The notes beneath the pieces were generated by a model. It had not been told where the DNA came from and did not search any database. It was given only the letters and a program-made list of their open reading frames with translations. Source: Allofournierella_A excrementavium (GTDB lineage: Bacteria > Bacillota > Clostridia > Oscillospirales > Ruminococcaceae). From it: DNA of 17,353 nucleotides. Below, in pieces: positions 1 to 6,895 of the stretch. Made by a program: the position numbers and the translations under genes. The stretch covers positions 1 through 17,353 of the forward strand of contig DWVE01000042.1 in NCBI GenBank assembly GCA_019120375.1, in the 5' to 3' direction. The stretch's first letter is position 1. Every line of letters starts with the position of its first letter.

Positions 1-986
1 TCGTTGCCGCCCAGGCGGTTGTCACGGGACTTGCCGATGGTGTCGATCTCGTCGATGAAGATGATGCTGGGGGCGGTCTTTTTGGCTTTGTCGAACAGAT
101 CGCGCACGCGGGAGGCGCCCACGCCCACATACATCTCCACGAAGTCGGAGCCGGAGATGGAGTAGAAGGGCACGCCGGCCTCGCCGGCGCAGGCGCGGGC
201 CAGCAGGGTCTTGCCGGTGCCCGGAGGGCCCACCAGCAGCACGCCGTGGGGGATGCGGGCGCCCAGGCTGTTGAACTGGCTGGGGTTCTTCAGGAACTGG
301 ACGATCTCTTCCAGCTCGTTCTTCTCTTCGTCGGCGCCGGCCACATCGGCAAAGGTGGTCTTGCGCTTGTCCTCGGTCTGGTCTTTGACCTTGGCGCGGC
401 CCACGTTCATGATGCCGCCGCCCTGGCTGCCGCGGTACATGGTGTAGAACACGAACACCATGCTGCCCACCAGCATGACCATCAGCAGGATGTCGAACCA
501 GGGCACCTCGGCCCGGGCCGCGATGTAGTCATAGACCATGGGCGACGAGGGGTTCGCCTCGTTGTACTGGTCGATGTAGTCCTGCACGTAGTTCACGAAC
601 ATGCCCGGATAGGGCAGCCGGTAGGTGATGTGGTAGATGCCTTCCCCGGTGGGAAGGATGTCCTGGGTGGTCTGCTGGCTGCCCATCATGGCGCTGAGCA
701 GGCCCTGGGTGCTGTTGAGGGTCTGCTGCTGTTCGGCGGCAGCCTCCTTCACGCCCTCCGGCAGGGGCACCTCGCCCTCTTTCAGGGCAAGACGCAGGTT
801 GCCGGTGTTCAGGTCCATCTCGAAGCCCACCACCTGATTGGCCTCGAAGTAGTCCACCACCTTGGAGTAAGGCATGCTCACCCCGCTGGAAGCGGTGGAG
901 AAGGTGGTCCACAGGTTGAACGCCAGCAGGGCCAGCGCCAGCAGCACGGCGATGTAGACGCCGTTGAATTTTGGTCTGTGCTGCAA
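1..986 (-). CDS. ftsH: ATP-dependent zinc metalloprotease FtsH, N-terminal part (3' end outside window)
   Basis: Membrane-anchored AAA+ protease that unfolds and degrades misassembled membrane proteins and some cytosolic ones. The 328 visible residues show a first membrane segment (about 10-29), an extracytoplasmic domain (about 30-160) with a Q-rich stretch near 86-109, and a second membrane segment (about 163-183). The AAA core follows: Walker A GPPGTGKT (253-260), pore loop FVEMYVGVG (282-290, Tyr at the usual aromatic site) and Walker B SIIFIDEID (307-315). The frame runs off the window before the second region of homology and the HEXXH protease site. No ATG lies in frame near the start. 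I chose TTG at 984-986 because AGGAG (995-999) sits 8 nt upstream and the protein then begins just before the first membrane segment. It is last of the visible operon, 48 bp after hpt, matching the tilS-hpt-ftsH order known in Bacillota. Confidence 0.95.
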   Translation of the reverse strand, partial: MQHRPKFNGVYIAVLLALALLAFNLWTTFSTASSGVSMPYSKVVDYFEANQVVGFEMDLNTGNLRLALKEGEVPLPEGVKEAAAEQQQTLNSTQGLLSAMMGSQQTTQDILPTGEGIYHITYRLPYPGMFVNYVQDYIDQYNEANPSSPMVYDYIAARAEVPWFDILLMVMLVGSMVFVFYTMYRGSQGGGIMNVGRAKVKDQTEDKRKTTFADVAGADEEKNELEEIVQFLKNPSQFNSLGARIPHGVLLVGPPGTGKTLLARACAGEAGVPFYSISGSDFVEMYVGVGASRVRDLFDKAKKTAPSIIFIDEIDTIGKSRDNRLGGN

Positions 987-1002
987 AAGCTCATCTCCTA
1001 TC

Positions 1003-1023
1003 CGCGGGAGGCCTGCCCCCGCG
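1003..1023 (-). other. GC-rich hairpin 3 nt upstream of the ftsH ribosome binding site
   Basis: On the minus strand, CGCGGGGG pairs with CTCCCGCG (8 pairs including one G-U) around a 5-nt loop. It lies between the hpt stop and the AGGAG of ftsH. No T-run follows, so it is not an intrinsic terminator. It could be an mRNA processing or translation-modulating element; the function is inferred. Confidence 0.4.
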
Positions 1024-1034
1024 TTTCATTTTGA

Positions 1035-1580
1035 TCAACCGCCGTAGACGTGGGGCTTGAGCACCCCCACAAAGGGCAGGTTGCGGTACTGCTCATCGTA
1101 ATCCAGGCCGTAGCCCACCACGAACTCGTCCGGCACCTCAAAGCCCACATAGTCGGCTTTCAGGTCCACCTTGCGGCGGCTGGGTTTGTCCAGCAGGGTG
1201 GCGATGCGGATGCTGGCGGGGTTGCGCCCCTGCAGCAGGCCCTTGAGGTAGGAGAGGGTCATGCCGGAGTCCAGGATGTCCTCCACGATGAGGAGGTCCT
1301 TGCCGGAAAGGTCCTGGTCCAGGTCCTTCACGATCTTCACCACGCCGCTGGTCTTGGTGCCGCTGCCGTAGCTGGAGACCACCATGAAATCGATGGCGCA
1401 GGGCAGGTCGATGCAGCGCATCAGGTCGGCCATGTACACCACGGCCCCTTTCAGCACGGTGACCAGCAGCAGGTTCTTGCCGGCGTAGTCCCGGGTGATC
1501 TGCGCGCCCATCTCGGCGCACTTTTCTTTCAGCTGCTCCTCGCTAAGAAGCACCTTGAGGATATCGTCTCTCTGGCTCAT
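1035..1580 (-). CDS. hpt: Hypoxanthine(-guanine) phosphoribosyltransferase
   Basis: Purine salvage enzyme that transfers the phosphoribosyl group of PRPP to hypoxanthine or guanine, giving IMP or GMP in the cytosol. The 181-residue length is normal. Visible motifs are LKGA (43-46, PRPP/pyrophosphate contact), the acidic PRPP loop VEDILDSGMTL (99-109), DKPSRRK (131-137), and the base-binding end YVGFEVPDEFVVGYGLDYDEQYRNLP (split here as 144-157 and 158-169). The start ATG overlaps the tilS stop by 4 bp (ATGA). Its GAGGAAGAGG ribosome binding site is formed by the Glu-rich last codons of tilS, so translation is probably coupled. In several Bacillota Hpt works beside TilS and FtsH; the same order holds here. 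A xanthine or adenine phosphoribosyltransferase is much less likely given these motifs. Confidence 0.96.
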   Translation of the reverse strand: MSQRDDILKVLLSEEQLKEKCAEMGAQITRDYAGKNLLLVTVLKGAVVYMADLMRCIDLPCAIDFMVVSSYGSGTKTSGVVKIVKDLDQDLSGKDLLIVEDILDSGMTLSYLKGLLQGRNPASIRIATLLDKPSRRKVDLKADYVGFEVPDEFVVGYGLDYDEQYRNLPFVGVLKPHVYGG

Positions 1581-2938
1581 TCCTCTTCCTCCCTATGTTC
1601 ACGGTCGAGGGGCTCCACCACCAGCAGCCGCCGGGTCGTTTCGTCCGGCCGCAGCCCGTGGGCAAATCCCTCGCCCCAGAGCCACACCACCCGGCTGCCC
1701 GCCGCCAGAAGCGGAAGGGCGCCGCGCCGGAAGGCTGGCTCCTTTTTTTCGTTGAACAGTTTTTTCAGCGTTTTGTCCACATTTCGCCCCGCGGGACGGT
1801 ACACATCCCCCGGCTGGCGGGTGCGCAGACAAAGGCTACTGCTTATTTTATCATAATCTGCGCAATTGTCGAAGGGTTTTTTCGCCCTTTGGGCAAATTT
1901 TATAGTTTCTTCACAATCGTCCCCTTCCACCAGTCGCAGCCGCAGCCCGAACCCGCCGGGCAGACAGTATTCGCCGGGCCGCGCCTCCACCGGGTCGAAG
2001 GTGGTCTGTTCCGTCACGCGGCGGCGCTCCAGCACATCGTCCCGCACCGCCAGCAGCGCCCCGTCGGTGAGCTGCACCGCACCTGCGCGCCGCTGCAAAA
2101 GCGCCTGCAGCCGCGGGATGTCCCCCTTGCGCAGGGGCCGCTCGGCCTCCACTAAAATGCGCAGGGCCTCTTCCCTCTCGGTCTTCGGGGCGGCGGCCAG
2201 CACGTTCAGCCGCCATGCGTCAGGGCCGGCGGCGGCGCTCATCAGCAAGTGTTCCCCCTGCCCCCTCAAATATTGCGCAAGCTGGCCCATGCGGGCGCAG
2301 AATTCCCCAAAGGCCGCTTCGGCCCCGGGGCAGGCCGCCTCGATGGCGGGCATCGCGTGGTGGCGCAGCCGGTTGCGGGCGTAGTCGTCGGAAAAATTGC
2401 TCTCGTCGGTGACCCAGGCGAGCCCCCGGCGGCGGCAGAAATCCTCCGCCTCGGCCTTGGTGACCTCCAGCATGGGCCGCACGAAGCACCCGCGCACGGC
2501 GGGGATGCCCGCCGCGCCCCGCACCCCGGCCCCCCGGGCAAGGCGCAGAAGCAGCGTCTCGGCCTGATCGGAGAGGGTGTGGGCGGTGGCGATCTTCACG
2601 CCGGGGGCCGCCAGCGTCTCGAAAAAGCCGTAGCGAAGCTCGCGGCACCACTCCTCGCTGGGGCGGGTCGGCGGCGCGGCGGCGGCAAAGGCGTGAAGGG
2701 GCACGCCGTTCTTTTGGCAGAACTTCGCCACAAAAGCCGCGTCCCGGGCGGAATCCGGGCGCATGCGGTGGTCCACATGGGCCGCTTCCACCCCCACGCC
2801 CAGAGCGTCTTTATATTCCAGCAGAAACTGCAACAGGGCCATGGAGTCGGCCCCGCCGGAGACCGCTGCAATGACCCTGTCGCCGGGCGCCAGCAGCTCT
2901 TTGCAGGCTGCCAGCACCCTTTCTTCAAATCGTTCCAT
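1577..2938 (-). CDS. tilS: tRNA(Ile)-lysidine synthase
   Basis: Cytosolic ATP-dependent ligase that attaches lysine to C34 of tRNA-Ile(CAU), changing its decoding from AUG to AUA; normally essential. The 453 residues carry the N-terminal PP-loop SGGADS (27-32), the AHVDHRMRPDS segment that follows it in this family, and a TilS-type stretch containing VTDESNFSDDYARNRLRHH. The C-terminal TilS domain, RQPGD...GRNVDKTLKKLFNEKKEP, lies at about residues 370-395. The start overlaps the dnaB 3' end by 14 bp with no strong ribosome binding site, so translation is probably coupled to dnaB termination. The 3' end overlaps hpt by 4 bp. MnmA downstream on the plus strand is also a PP-loop enzyme, but TilS lacks its catalytic cysteines. 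Confidence 0.95.
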   Translation of the reverse strand: MERFEERVLAACKELLAPGDRVIAAVSGGADSMALLQFLLEYKDALGVGVEAAHVDHRMRPDSARDAAFVAKFCQKNGVPLHAFAAAAPPTRPSEEWCRELRYGFFETLAAPGVKIATAHTLSDQAETLLLRLARGAGVRGAAGIPAVRGCFVRPMLEVTKAEAEDFCRRRGLAWVTDESNFSDDYARNRLRHHAMPAIEAACPGAEAAFGEFCARMGQLAQYLRGQGEHLLMSAAAGPDAWRLNVLAAAPKTEREEALRILVEAERPLRKGDIPRLQALLQRRAGAVQLTDGALLAVRDDVLERRRVTEQTTFDPVEARPGEYCLPGGFGLRLRLVEGDDCEETIKFAQRAKKPFDNCADYDKISSSLCLRTRQPGDVYRPAGRNVDKTLKKLFNEKKEPAFRRGALPLLAAGSRVVWLWGEGFAHGLRPDETTRRLLVVEPLDREHREEEE

Positions 2939-4328
2939 GGTTGTAGTCCACGTTCATGAACCGGGTGTGGGCGCCGTCCCAGGCAAGGTCCACCTTGCCG
3001 GTCTCGCCGTGGCGGTTCTTTGCGATGATGCACTCGGCGGTGGAGGCGTCGGAGTCCTCCAGGCTCTGGCCGCTCATGGAGGTGTAGTAGCCCTCGCGGT
3101 ACAAAAACAGCACGATGTCGGCGTCCTGCTCGATGGAGCCGGAGTCACGCAGGTCGGAAAGCTGGGGCCGGTGGTCCGACCGGCCGCTGGCCTTTTCCGC
3201 CGCACGGGACAGCTGGCTCAGCGCGATGACCGGCACGTTCAGCTCTTTGGCCATGATCTTGAGGTTTCGGGTGATGTCGCTGATCTCCTGCACGCGGTTC
3301 TCGGTGCGCTTGCCGCTGGTCATCAGCTGGAGGTAGTCGATGACCACCAGACCGATGGGCGGGCGAGAGGGGTCCTGGTTGACCCGGCGAATTTTTGCCT
3401 TGACCTCGGGGATGGTGATGCCGGAGGTGTCGTCCATATAGATGGGCACGTCGTGCAGAATTTCCGAAGCGTGGGCAAGGTCGTCCCATTCTGCGTCGCC
3501 CAGCGCGCCGGAGCGGAAGGCGTGGCTGTCCACGCCCGCCTCGGCGGAGAGGATGCGGTTGGTCAGCTGCTCCTTGCTCATCTCCAGGCTGAAGATGGCC
3601 ACCGGCACCCGCTGCTTTTTGGCCACGTTGGTGGCGATGTTCAGAGCGAAGCTGGTCTTGCCCATGCCGGGACGGGCCGCCAGGATGACCAGGTCGGAGC
3701 GGCCCAGGCCGGTGAGGATGGTGTCCAGATAAGTAAATCCGGTGGGGATGCCGGCGTATTTGGACTTGTCCGGGCCGGTGATCTTCTGCAGGGTGCCCAG
3801 GGTCTCCACCAGGGCGGCGGAGAGCTTGGTCAGGCTGTTCTGCTCGCGGCCGGAGCGGATCTCATAGAGTTTCTGCTCGGCGTTTTCCAAAAGCAGCTCG
3901 GCGCTGGGAGCCTCGCCGCTCTGCTGCAGGATGCTCTGAGCCACCTCCAGCACCTGGCGGGAGACAAACTTCTCCTGCACGATGCGGGCATAGGCCCCCA
4001 CGTTGCTGATGCTGGGCACAGTCTCGCCCAGCCGCGCCAGATACACCTTGGCGGCGTCGGGGCTTTCGAACACGCCGGCGGCCACCACCGCGTCCAGCAG
4101 GGTGACCAGGTCCACCCGCTCGCCGGTGGTGAACAGCCGCACCATCTCGGAGAAGATCTCGCCGTTCTGACGGACATAGAACATCTCCGGGCGCAGGCTC
4201 TCCACCAGCTCCGGCAGAACGGACTCGCTCTCCAGCAGCGCGGCGCCCAGCACCGACTGCTCGGCTTCCATGCTGTAGGGCTTTGCGACGCCCAGCGATT
4301 CAAGATCAACGGAAGTAAAATCCTGCAT
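2925..4328 (-). CDS. dnaB: Replicative DNA helicase DnaB (DnaC in B. subtilis naming)
   Basis: Hexameric ATP-driven helicase that unwinds the replication fork and recruits primase. The 467 residues are slightly longer than usual. The N-terminal DnaB domain starts at about residue 20 (MEAEQSVLGAALL). The RecA-like C-terminal domain has Walker A ARPGMGKTS (218-226), SLEMS (247-251), Walker B LVVIDYLQLM (327-336), IALSQLSRAAE (368-378) and DLRDSGSIEQDAD (392-404). There is no intein interrupting the Walker A site, where inteins often sit in this family. The ATG at 4326-4328 follows AAAGGA by 9 nt. The Met at residue 20 is a possible alternative start, but comparable extensions exist in relatives. 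The gene is 70 bp downstream of rplI, with two GC hairpins in the gap, and overlaps tilS at its end. Confidence 0.97.
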   Translation of the reverse strand: MQDFTSVDLESLGVAKPYSMEAEQSVLGAALLESESVLPELVESLRPEMFYVRQNGEIFSEMVRLFTTGERVDLVTLLDAVVAAGVFESPDAAKVYLARLGETVPSISNVGAYARIVQEKFVSRQVLEVAQSILQQSGEAPSAELLLENAEQKLYEIRSGREQNSLTKLSAALVETLGTLQKITGPDKSKYAGIPTGFTYLDTILTGLGRSDLVILAARPGMGKTSFALNIATNVAKKQRVPVAIFSLEMSKEQLTNRILSAEAGVDSHAFRSGALGDAEWDDLAHASEILHDVPIYMDDTSGITIPEVKAKIRRVNQDPSRPPIGLVVIDYLQLMTSGKRTENRVQEISDITRNLKIMAKELNVPVIALSQLSRAAEKASGRSDHRPQLSDLRDSGSIEQDADIVLFLYREGYYTSMSGQSLEDSDASTAECIIAKNRHGETGKVDLAWDGAHTRFMNVDYNHGTI

Positions 4329-4343
4329 GAGTCCTCATCCTTT

Positions 4344-4363
4344 GCCCCGCCTTTGCGCGGGGC
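4344..4363 (-). other. GC hairpin abutting the dnaB ribosome binding site
   Basis: On the minus strand a perfect 7-bp stem GCCCCGC/GCGGGGC encloses the loop GCAAAG. Its 3' end directly touches the AAAGGA (4338-4343) of dnaB. There is no U-tract, so it is not a terminator. It may affect ribosome loading or mark an mRNA processing point between rplI and dnaB; this is inference. Confidence 0.45.
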
Positions 4364-4377
4364 GGCTTTTGCCTTGC

Positions 4378-4394
4378 GCGGGCACAGGGCCCGC
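4378..4394 (-). other. Second GC hairpin in the rplI-dnaB gap
   Basis: A 6-bp stem GCGGGC/GCCCGC around a 5-nt loop begins 4 nt after the rplI stop codon and is followed by the hairpin at 4344-4363. It has no U-tract. Two stacked GC hairpins in a 70-bp gap are seen directly. A role in separating the abundant rplI message from dnaB is a guess. Confidence 0.35.
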
Positions 4395-4398
4395 CTGC

Positions 4399-4845
4399 TT
4401 ACAGTTCCTCCACCTTCACCTTGAACGCCGCGCTCACGCCGGGGTGCAGCTTCACGGTGGCGGAATAGGTGCCGAAGTCTTTGATGTCCCGCTCCAGCTC
4501 CACCTTGCGCTTGTCGATCTCGGTCCCGGCCACCTTGCTCAGCGCCTCGGCCACGTCCTTGGCGGTGACCTTGCCGAACAGCCGCCCGGAGGCGCCGCCC
4601 TTGGCCTTGAGGGTGACGGTCTTGTCCTTCACCTTGTCCGCCAGGGCCTGCGCCGCGGCCAGGGCCTCGGCGGCGTGGTGCTCACGGGCCTCGCTCTTGG
4701 TGCGGGCCATGTTCACAGCGGAGGCGTCCGCCGGGGCGGCAAGGCCCCGGGGGAACAGGAAGTTGCGGGCGTAGCCGTCCGACACTTCATGGATCTCGTC
4801 TTTTTTGCCGATGGTTTTGACGTCCTGTTTCAGAATGACCTTCAT
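4399..4845 (-). CDS. rplI: 50S ribosomal protein L9
   Basis: Binds 23S rRNA near the base of the L1 stalk and helps fidelity and frame maintenance. At 148 residues it has the family length. It has the N-terminal globular domain MKVILKQDVKTIGKK...VSDGYARNFLFPRG, an Ala/Lys-rich connecting helix (about 40-80), and a C-terminal domain with KAKGGASGRLFGKVTAKDVAEAL. AAAGGAG lies 10 nt before the ATG. It sits between gdpP (39 bp upstream) and dnaB, the classic gdpP-rplI-dnaB arrangement of Bacillota. Confidence 0.98.
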   Translation of the reverse strand: MKVILKQDVKTIGKKDEIHEVSDGYARNFLFPRGLAAPADASAVNMARTKSEAREHHAAEALAAAQALADKVKDKTVTLKAKGGASGRLFGKVTAKDVAEALSKVAGTEIDKRKVELERDIKDFGTYSATVKLHPGVSAAFKVKVEEL

Positions 4846-4884
4846 GGTTCGTTTTCTCCTTTTATGTGAGCAGGCGGGCGGCCT

Positions 4885-6867
4885 TTACGGCTGCGCCGGC
4901 TGCTGATTTTTTGCGCTGGCCTGCTGCTGGCGGCGATAGTCGGCAATGGCGTCGCAGAGCATCTGCTCGGCGTGGTCCAGGCTGACGTTCTTCAGCTGCG
5001 CGCCGGCCATGGTCATGTGACCGCCGCCGCCCAGCTGCTCCAAAATCACCTGCACGTTCACCTTGCCCATGCTGCGGGCGGAGATGTTCACTCCGTCCCC
5101 CTTCTGCACGGCCACGAAGCTGGCGCCCACGCCGTTGATGGTGAGCAGGTCGTTGGCGGCCTGGGGCACCGCCACCGCCATGCCCGGGGGCAGTTCCCCG
5201 GAAACGGACACGGCGCAGCCCATGTACAGGCGGGCGCTCTCCACCAGATTGGATTTGACGGTGTATTCCTCCAGCGAGGAATTGAAGAGCAGCCGCACCT
5301 CCTCGGTGACCGCGCCCATCCGCCGCAGGTAGGCCGCGGCCTCAAAGGTGCGCACGCCGGTGTGAAGGGCAAAGCTGCGGGTGTCCAGCATGATGCCCGC
5401 CAGCAGCGCCTGGGCCTCCAGCGGCGTGGGATTGGTCGCTTCGCCGGGCACATACTGCAAAAGTTCGCACACCAGCTCGCAGGTGGAGGAGGCGTAGGGC
5501 TCGTGGCAGAAGAGCACCGGGGTCTCGATGTGGCCCACGGCCTTGCGGTGGTGGTCGATGACCGCCACCTGACCGCATTTTTCCAGAAGCTCGCGGCTTT
5601 CCACCAAATTTGTGATGTGAGTGTCCACCACCACCAGCAGGGTGCTTTCGGTGACCAGTTCGGCGGCCTTTTCCGGCTCGATGAAATCCTCGCCGAAGCC
5701 CGCCTTCTCAAATTCTTCGATGAGGTTGGCCGCCAGGGTGGCCTTGCGGCGCACCGCGATGACGGCGGGCACATCCAGCCCTTTGCAGATGCGCAGCACG
5801 CCCACCGCGGCGCCCAGGGCGTCCAGATCGGACATGCGGTGGCCCATGATGACCACGCTGTCCGCCTGACGCACCAGGTCCACCAGGGCGTTGGCCAGGA
5901 TGCGGCTCTTGACCCGGCTGCGCTTTTCCACGCTGCGGGTCACGCCGCCGTAAAACTCGAATCCGTCGGGGGTCTTCACCGCCGCCTGATCGCCGCCGCG
6001 GCCCAGGGCCATGTCCAGCGACTGCTGGGCCATCTGCTGGCATTCCTTCAGGCAGCTGCCGCCCCGCCCCACGCCGATGGAGAGGGTCAGCTGCACCCCT
6101 TCGTTCAGGGAGCGGACCTTGTCCAGCAAATCGAAGCGGGCGGCCACGATCTCCTTCATGTGGCGCTCTTCCACCACGGCGATGTAGCGGGAGACCGACA
6201 CCCGGCGCAAAAAGCCGTTGGTGCGGGCAAAATATTGTTCCAGCGTGCGGTTGAGCGCCTCCATCACATGGCTGCGCTCGGAGTCCCGCAGGTCGGCCAC
6301 CAGCTCCTGGTAGCCGTCCACCTCGATGATGAGGTAGGCCGGGCGGCTGGCGGCGTATTCGGCGGCGGCGTTTTTCAGCTCGGTGTCGTCGGTCAGATAC
6401 AAAATGGCGTAGCCGCCCGCGCCGGGGGCGGAAAAGGCGGTGTAGCGCCGGCCCGCCCGCTCCAGGTTCTGGCCTTTTTCCTCGGCGCACTGGCGCAGGT
6501 CCAGGCCGGGCAGGGCCCGGCTCACCGGCTGGAGGAAGGCGTCCTCCCCTGCCAGCAGCCGCTGGCGGAAGGCGTCGTTGTACCACACCATCGTCTTGCC
6601 GCTGAGCAGCGCCGCGGGCAGATGCAGCGAATCAAGGCTCAGCTGCAGTTCGCTGCCCTCGAATTTGGTGCAGCTGACGGCCCGGCAGACCGCCCGGCGG
6701 ATATGCCGCCCGCCCAGGATGAGGGCGACGGCGATGAGCACCAGGGCGGGCACCAGCACCAGAAGGCTGGCCGGCTCCAGCACCGCCAGAACGGCGGTGA
6801 GCACACAGCACAGCGCCAGCAGTGCCGCGCAGACAAGTTCCAGGGTAAGACGGGGTCGGTCACGCAT
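4885..6867 (-). CDS. gdpP: Cyclic-di-AMP phosphodiesterase GdpP (YybT family)
   Basis: Membrane-bound enzyme that hydrolyses c-di-AMP to pApA, thereby tuning potassium and osmolyte balance and cell-wall stress responses. The 660 residues give two membrane segments (about 10-30 and 35-52), a PAS-like region (about 70-165), and a degenerate GGDEF domain (about 175-305, with SVSRY where a GGDEF signature would be expected). The DHH domain carries metal-binding GHRMSDLDALGA (342-353), VVDTH (413-417), DHH (438-440) and MLDT (493-496). The DHHA1 domain has GGGGHMTMAGA (613-623). All expected catalytic motifs are intact, so the enzyme should be active. The ATG follows AAGGAGG by 10 nt. It is 28 bp downstream of rnj and upstream of rplI. 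The final 15 or so residues are a Gln-rich, probably flexible tail. Confidence 0.95.
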   Translation of the reverse strand: MRDRPRLTLELVCAALLALCCVLTAVLAVLEPASLLVLVPALVLIAVALILGGRHIRRAVCRAVSCTKFEGSELQLSLDSLHLPAALLSGKTMVWYNDAFRQRLLAGEDAFLQPVSRALPGLDLRQCAEEKGQNLERAGRRYTAFSAPGAGGYAILYLTDDTELKNAAAEYAASRPAYLIIEVDGYQELVADLRDSERSHVMEALNRTLEQYFARTNGFLRRVSVSRYIAVVEERHMKEIVAARFDLLDKVRSLNEGVQLTLSIGVGRGGSCLKECQQMAQQSLDMALGRGGDQAAVKTPDGFEFYGGVTRSVEKRSRVKSRILANALVDLVRQADSVVIMGHRMSDLDALGAAVGVLRICKGLDVPAVIAVRRKATLAANLIEEFEKAGFGEDFIEPEKAAELVTESTLLVVVDTHITNLVESRELLEKCGQVAVIDHHRKAVGHIETPVLFCHEPYASSTCELVCELLQYVPGEATNPTPLEAQALLAGIMLDTRSFALHTGVRTFEAAAYLRRMGAVTEEVRLLFNSSLEEYTVKSNLVESARLYMGCAVSVSGELPPGMAVAVPQAANDLLTINGVGASFVAVQKGDGVNISARSMGKVNVQVILEQLGGGGHMTMAGAQLKNVSLDHAEQMLCDAIADYRRQQQASAKNQQPAQP

Positions 6868-6895
6868 GGGACATTCGCCTCCTTGGGGAAAAGGG

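Noticed and set aside
4344..4394. Terminator between rplI and dnaB
   Set aside because: The two GC hairpins lack a following U-tract and dnaB has no promoter of its own that I can see; readthrough is more likely.
5950..6345. Active diguanylate cyclase in GdpP
   Set aside because: The GGDEF signature is replaced; this domain is characteristically degenerate in GdpP/YybT proteins.
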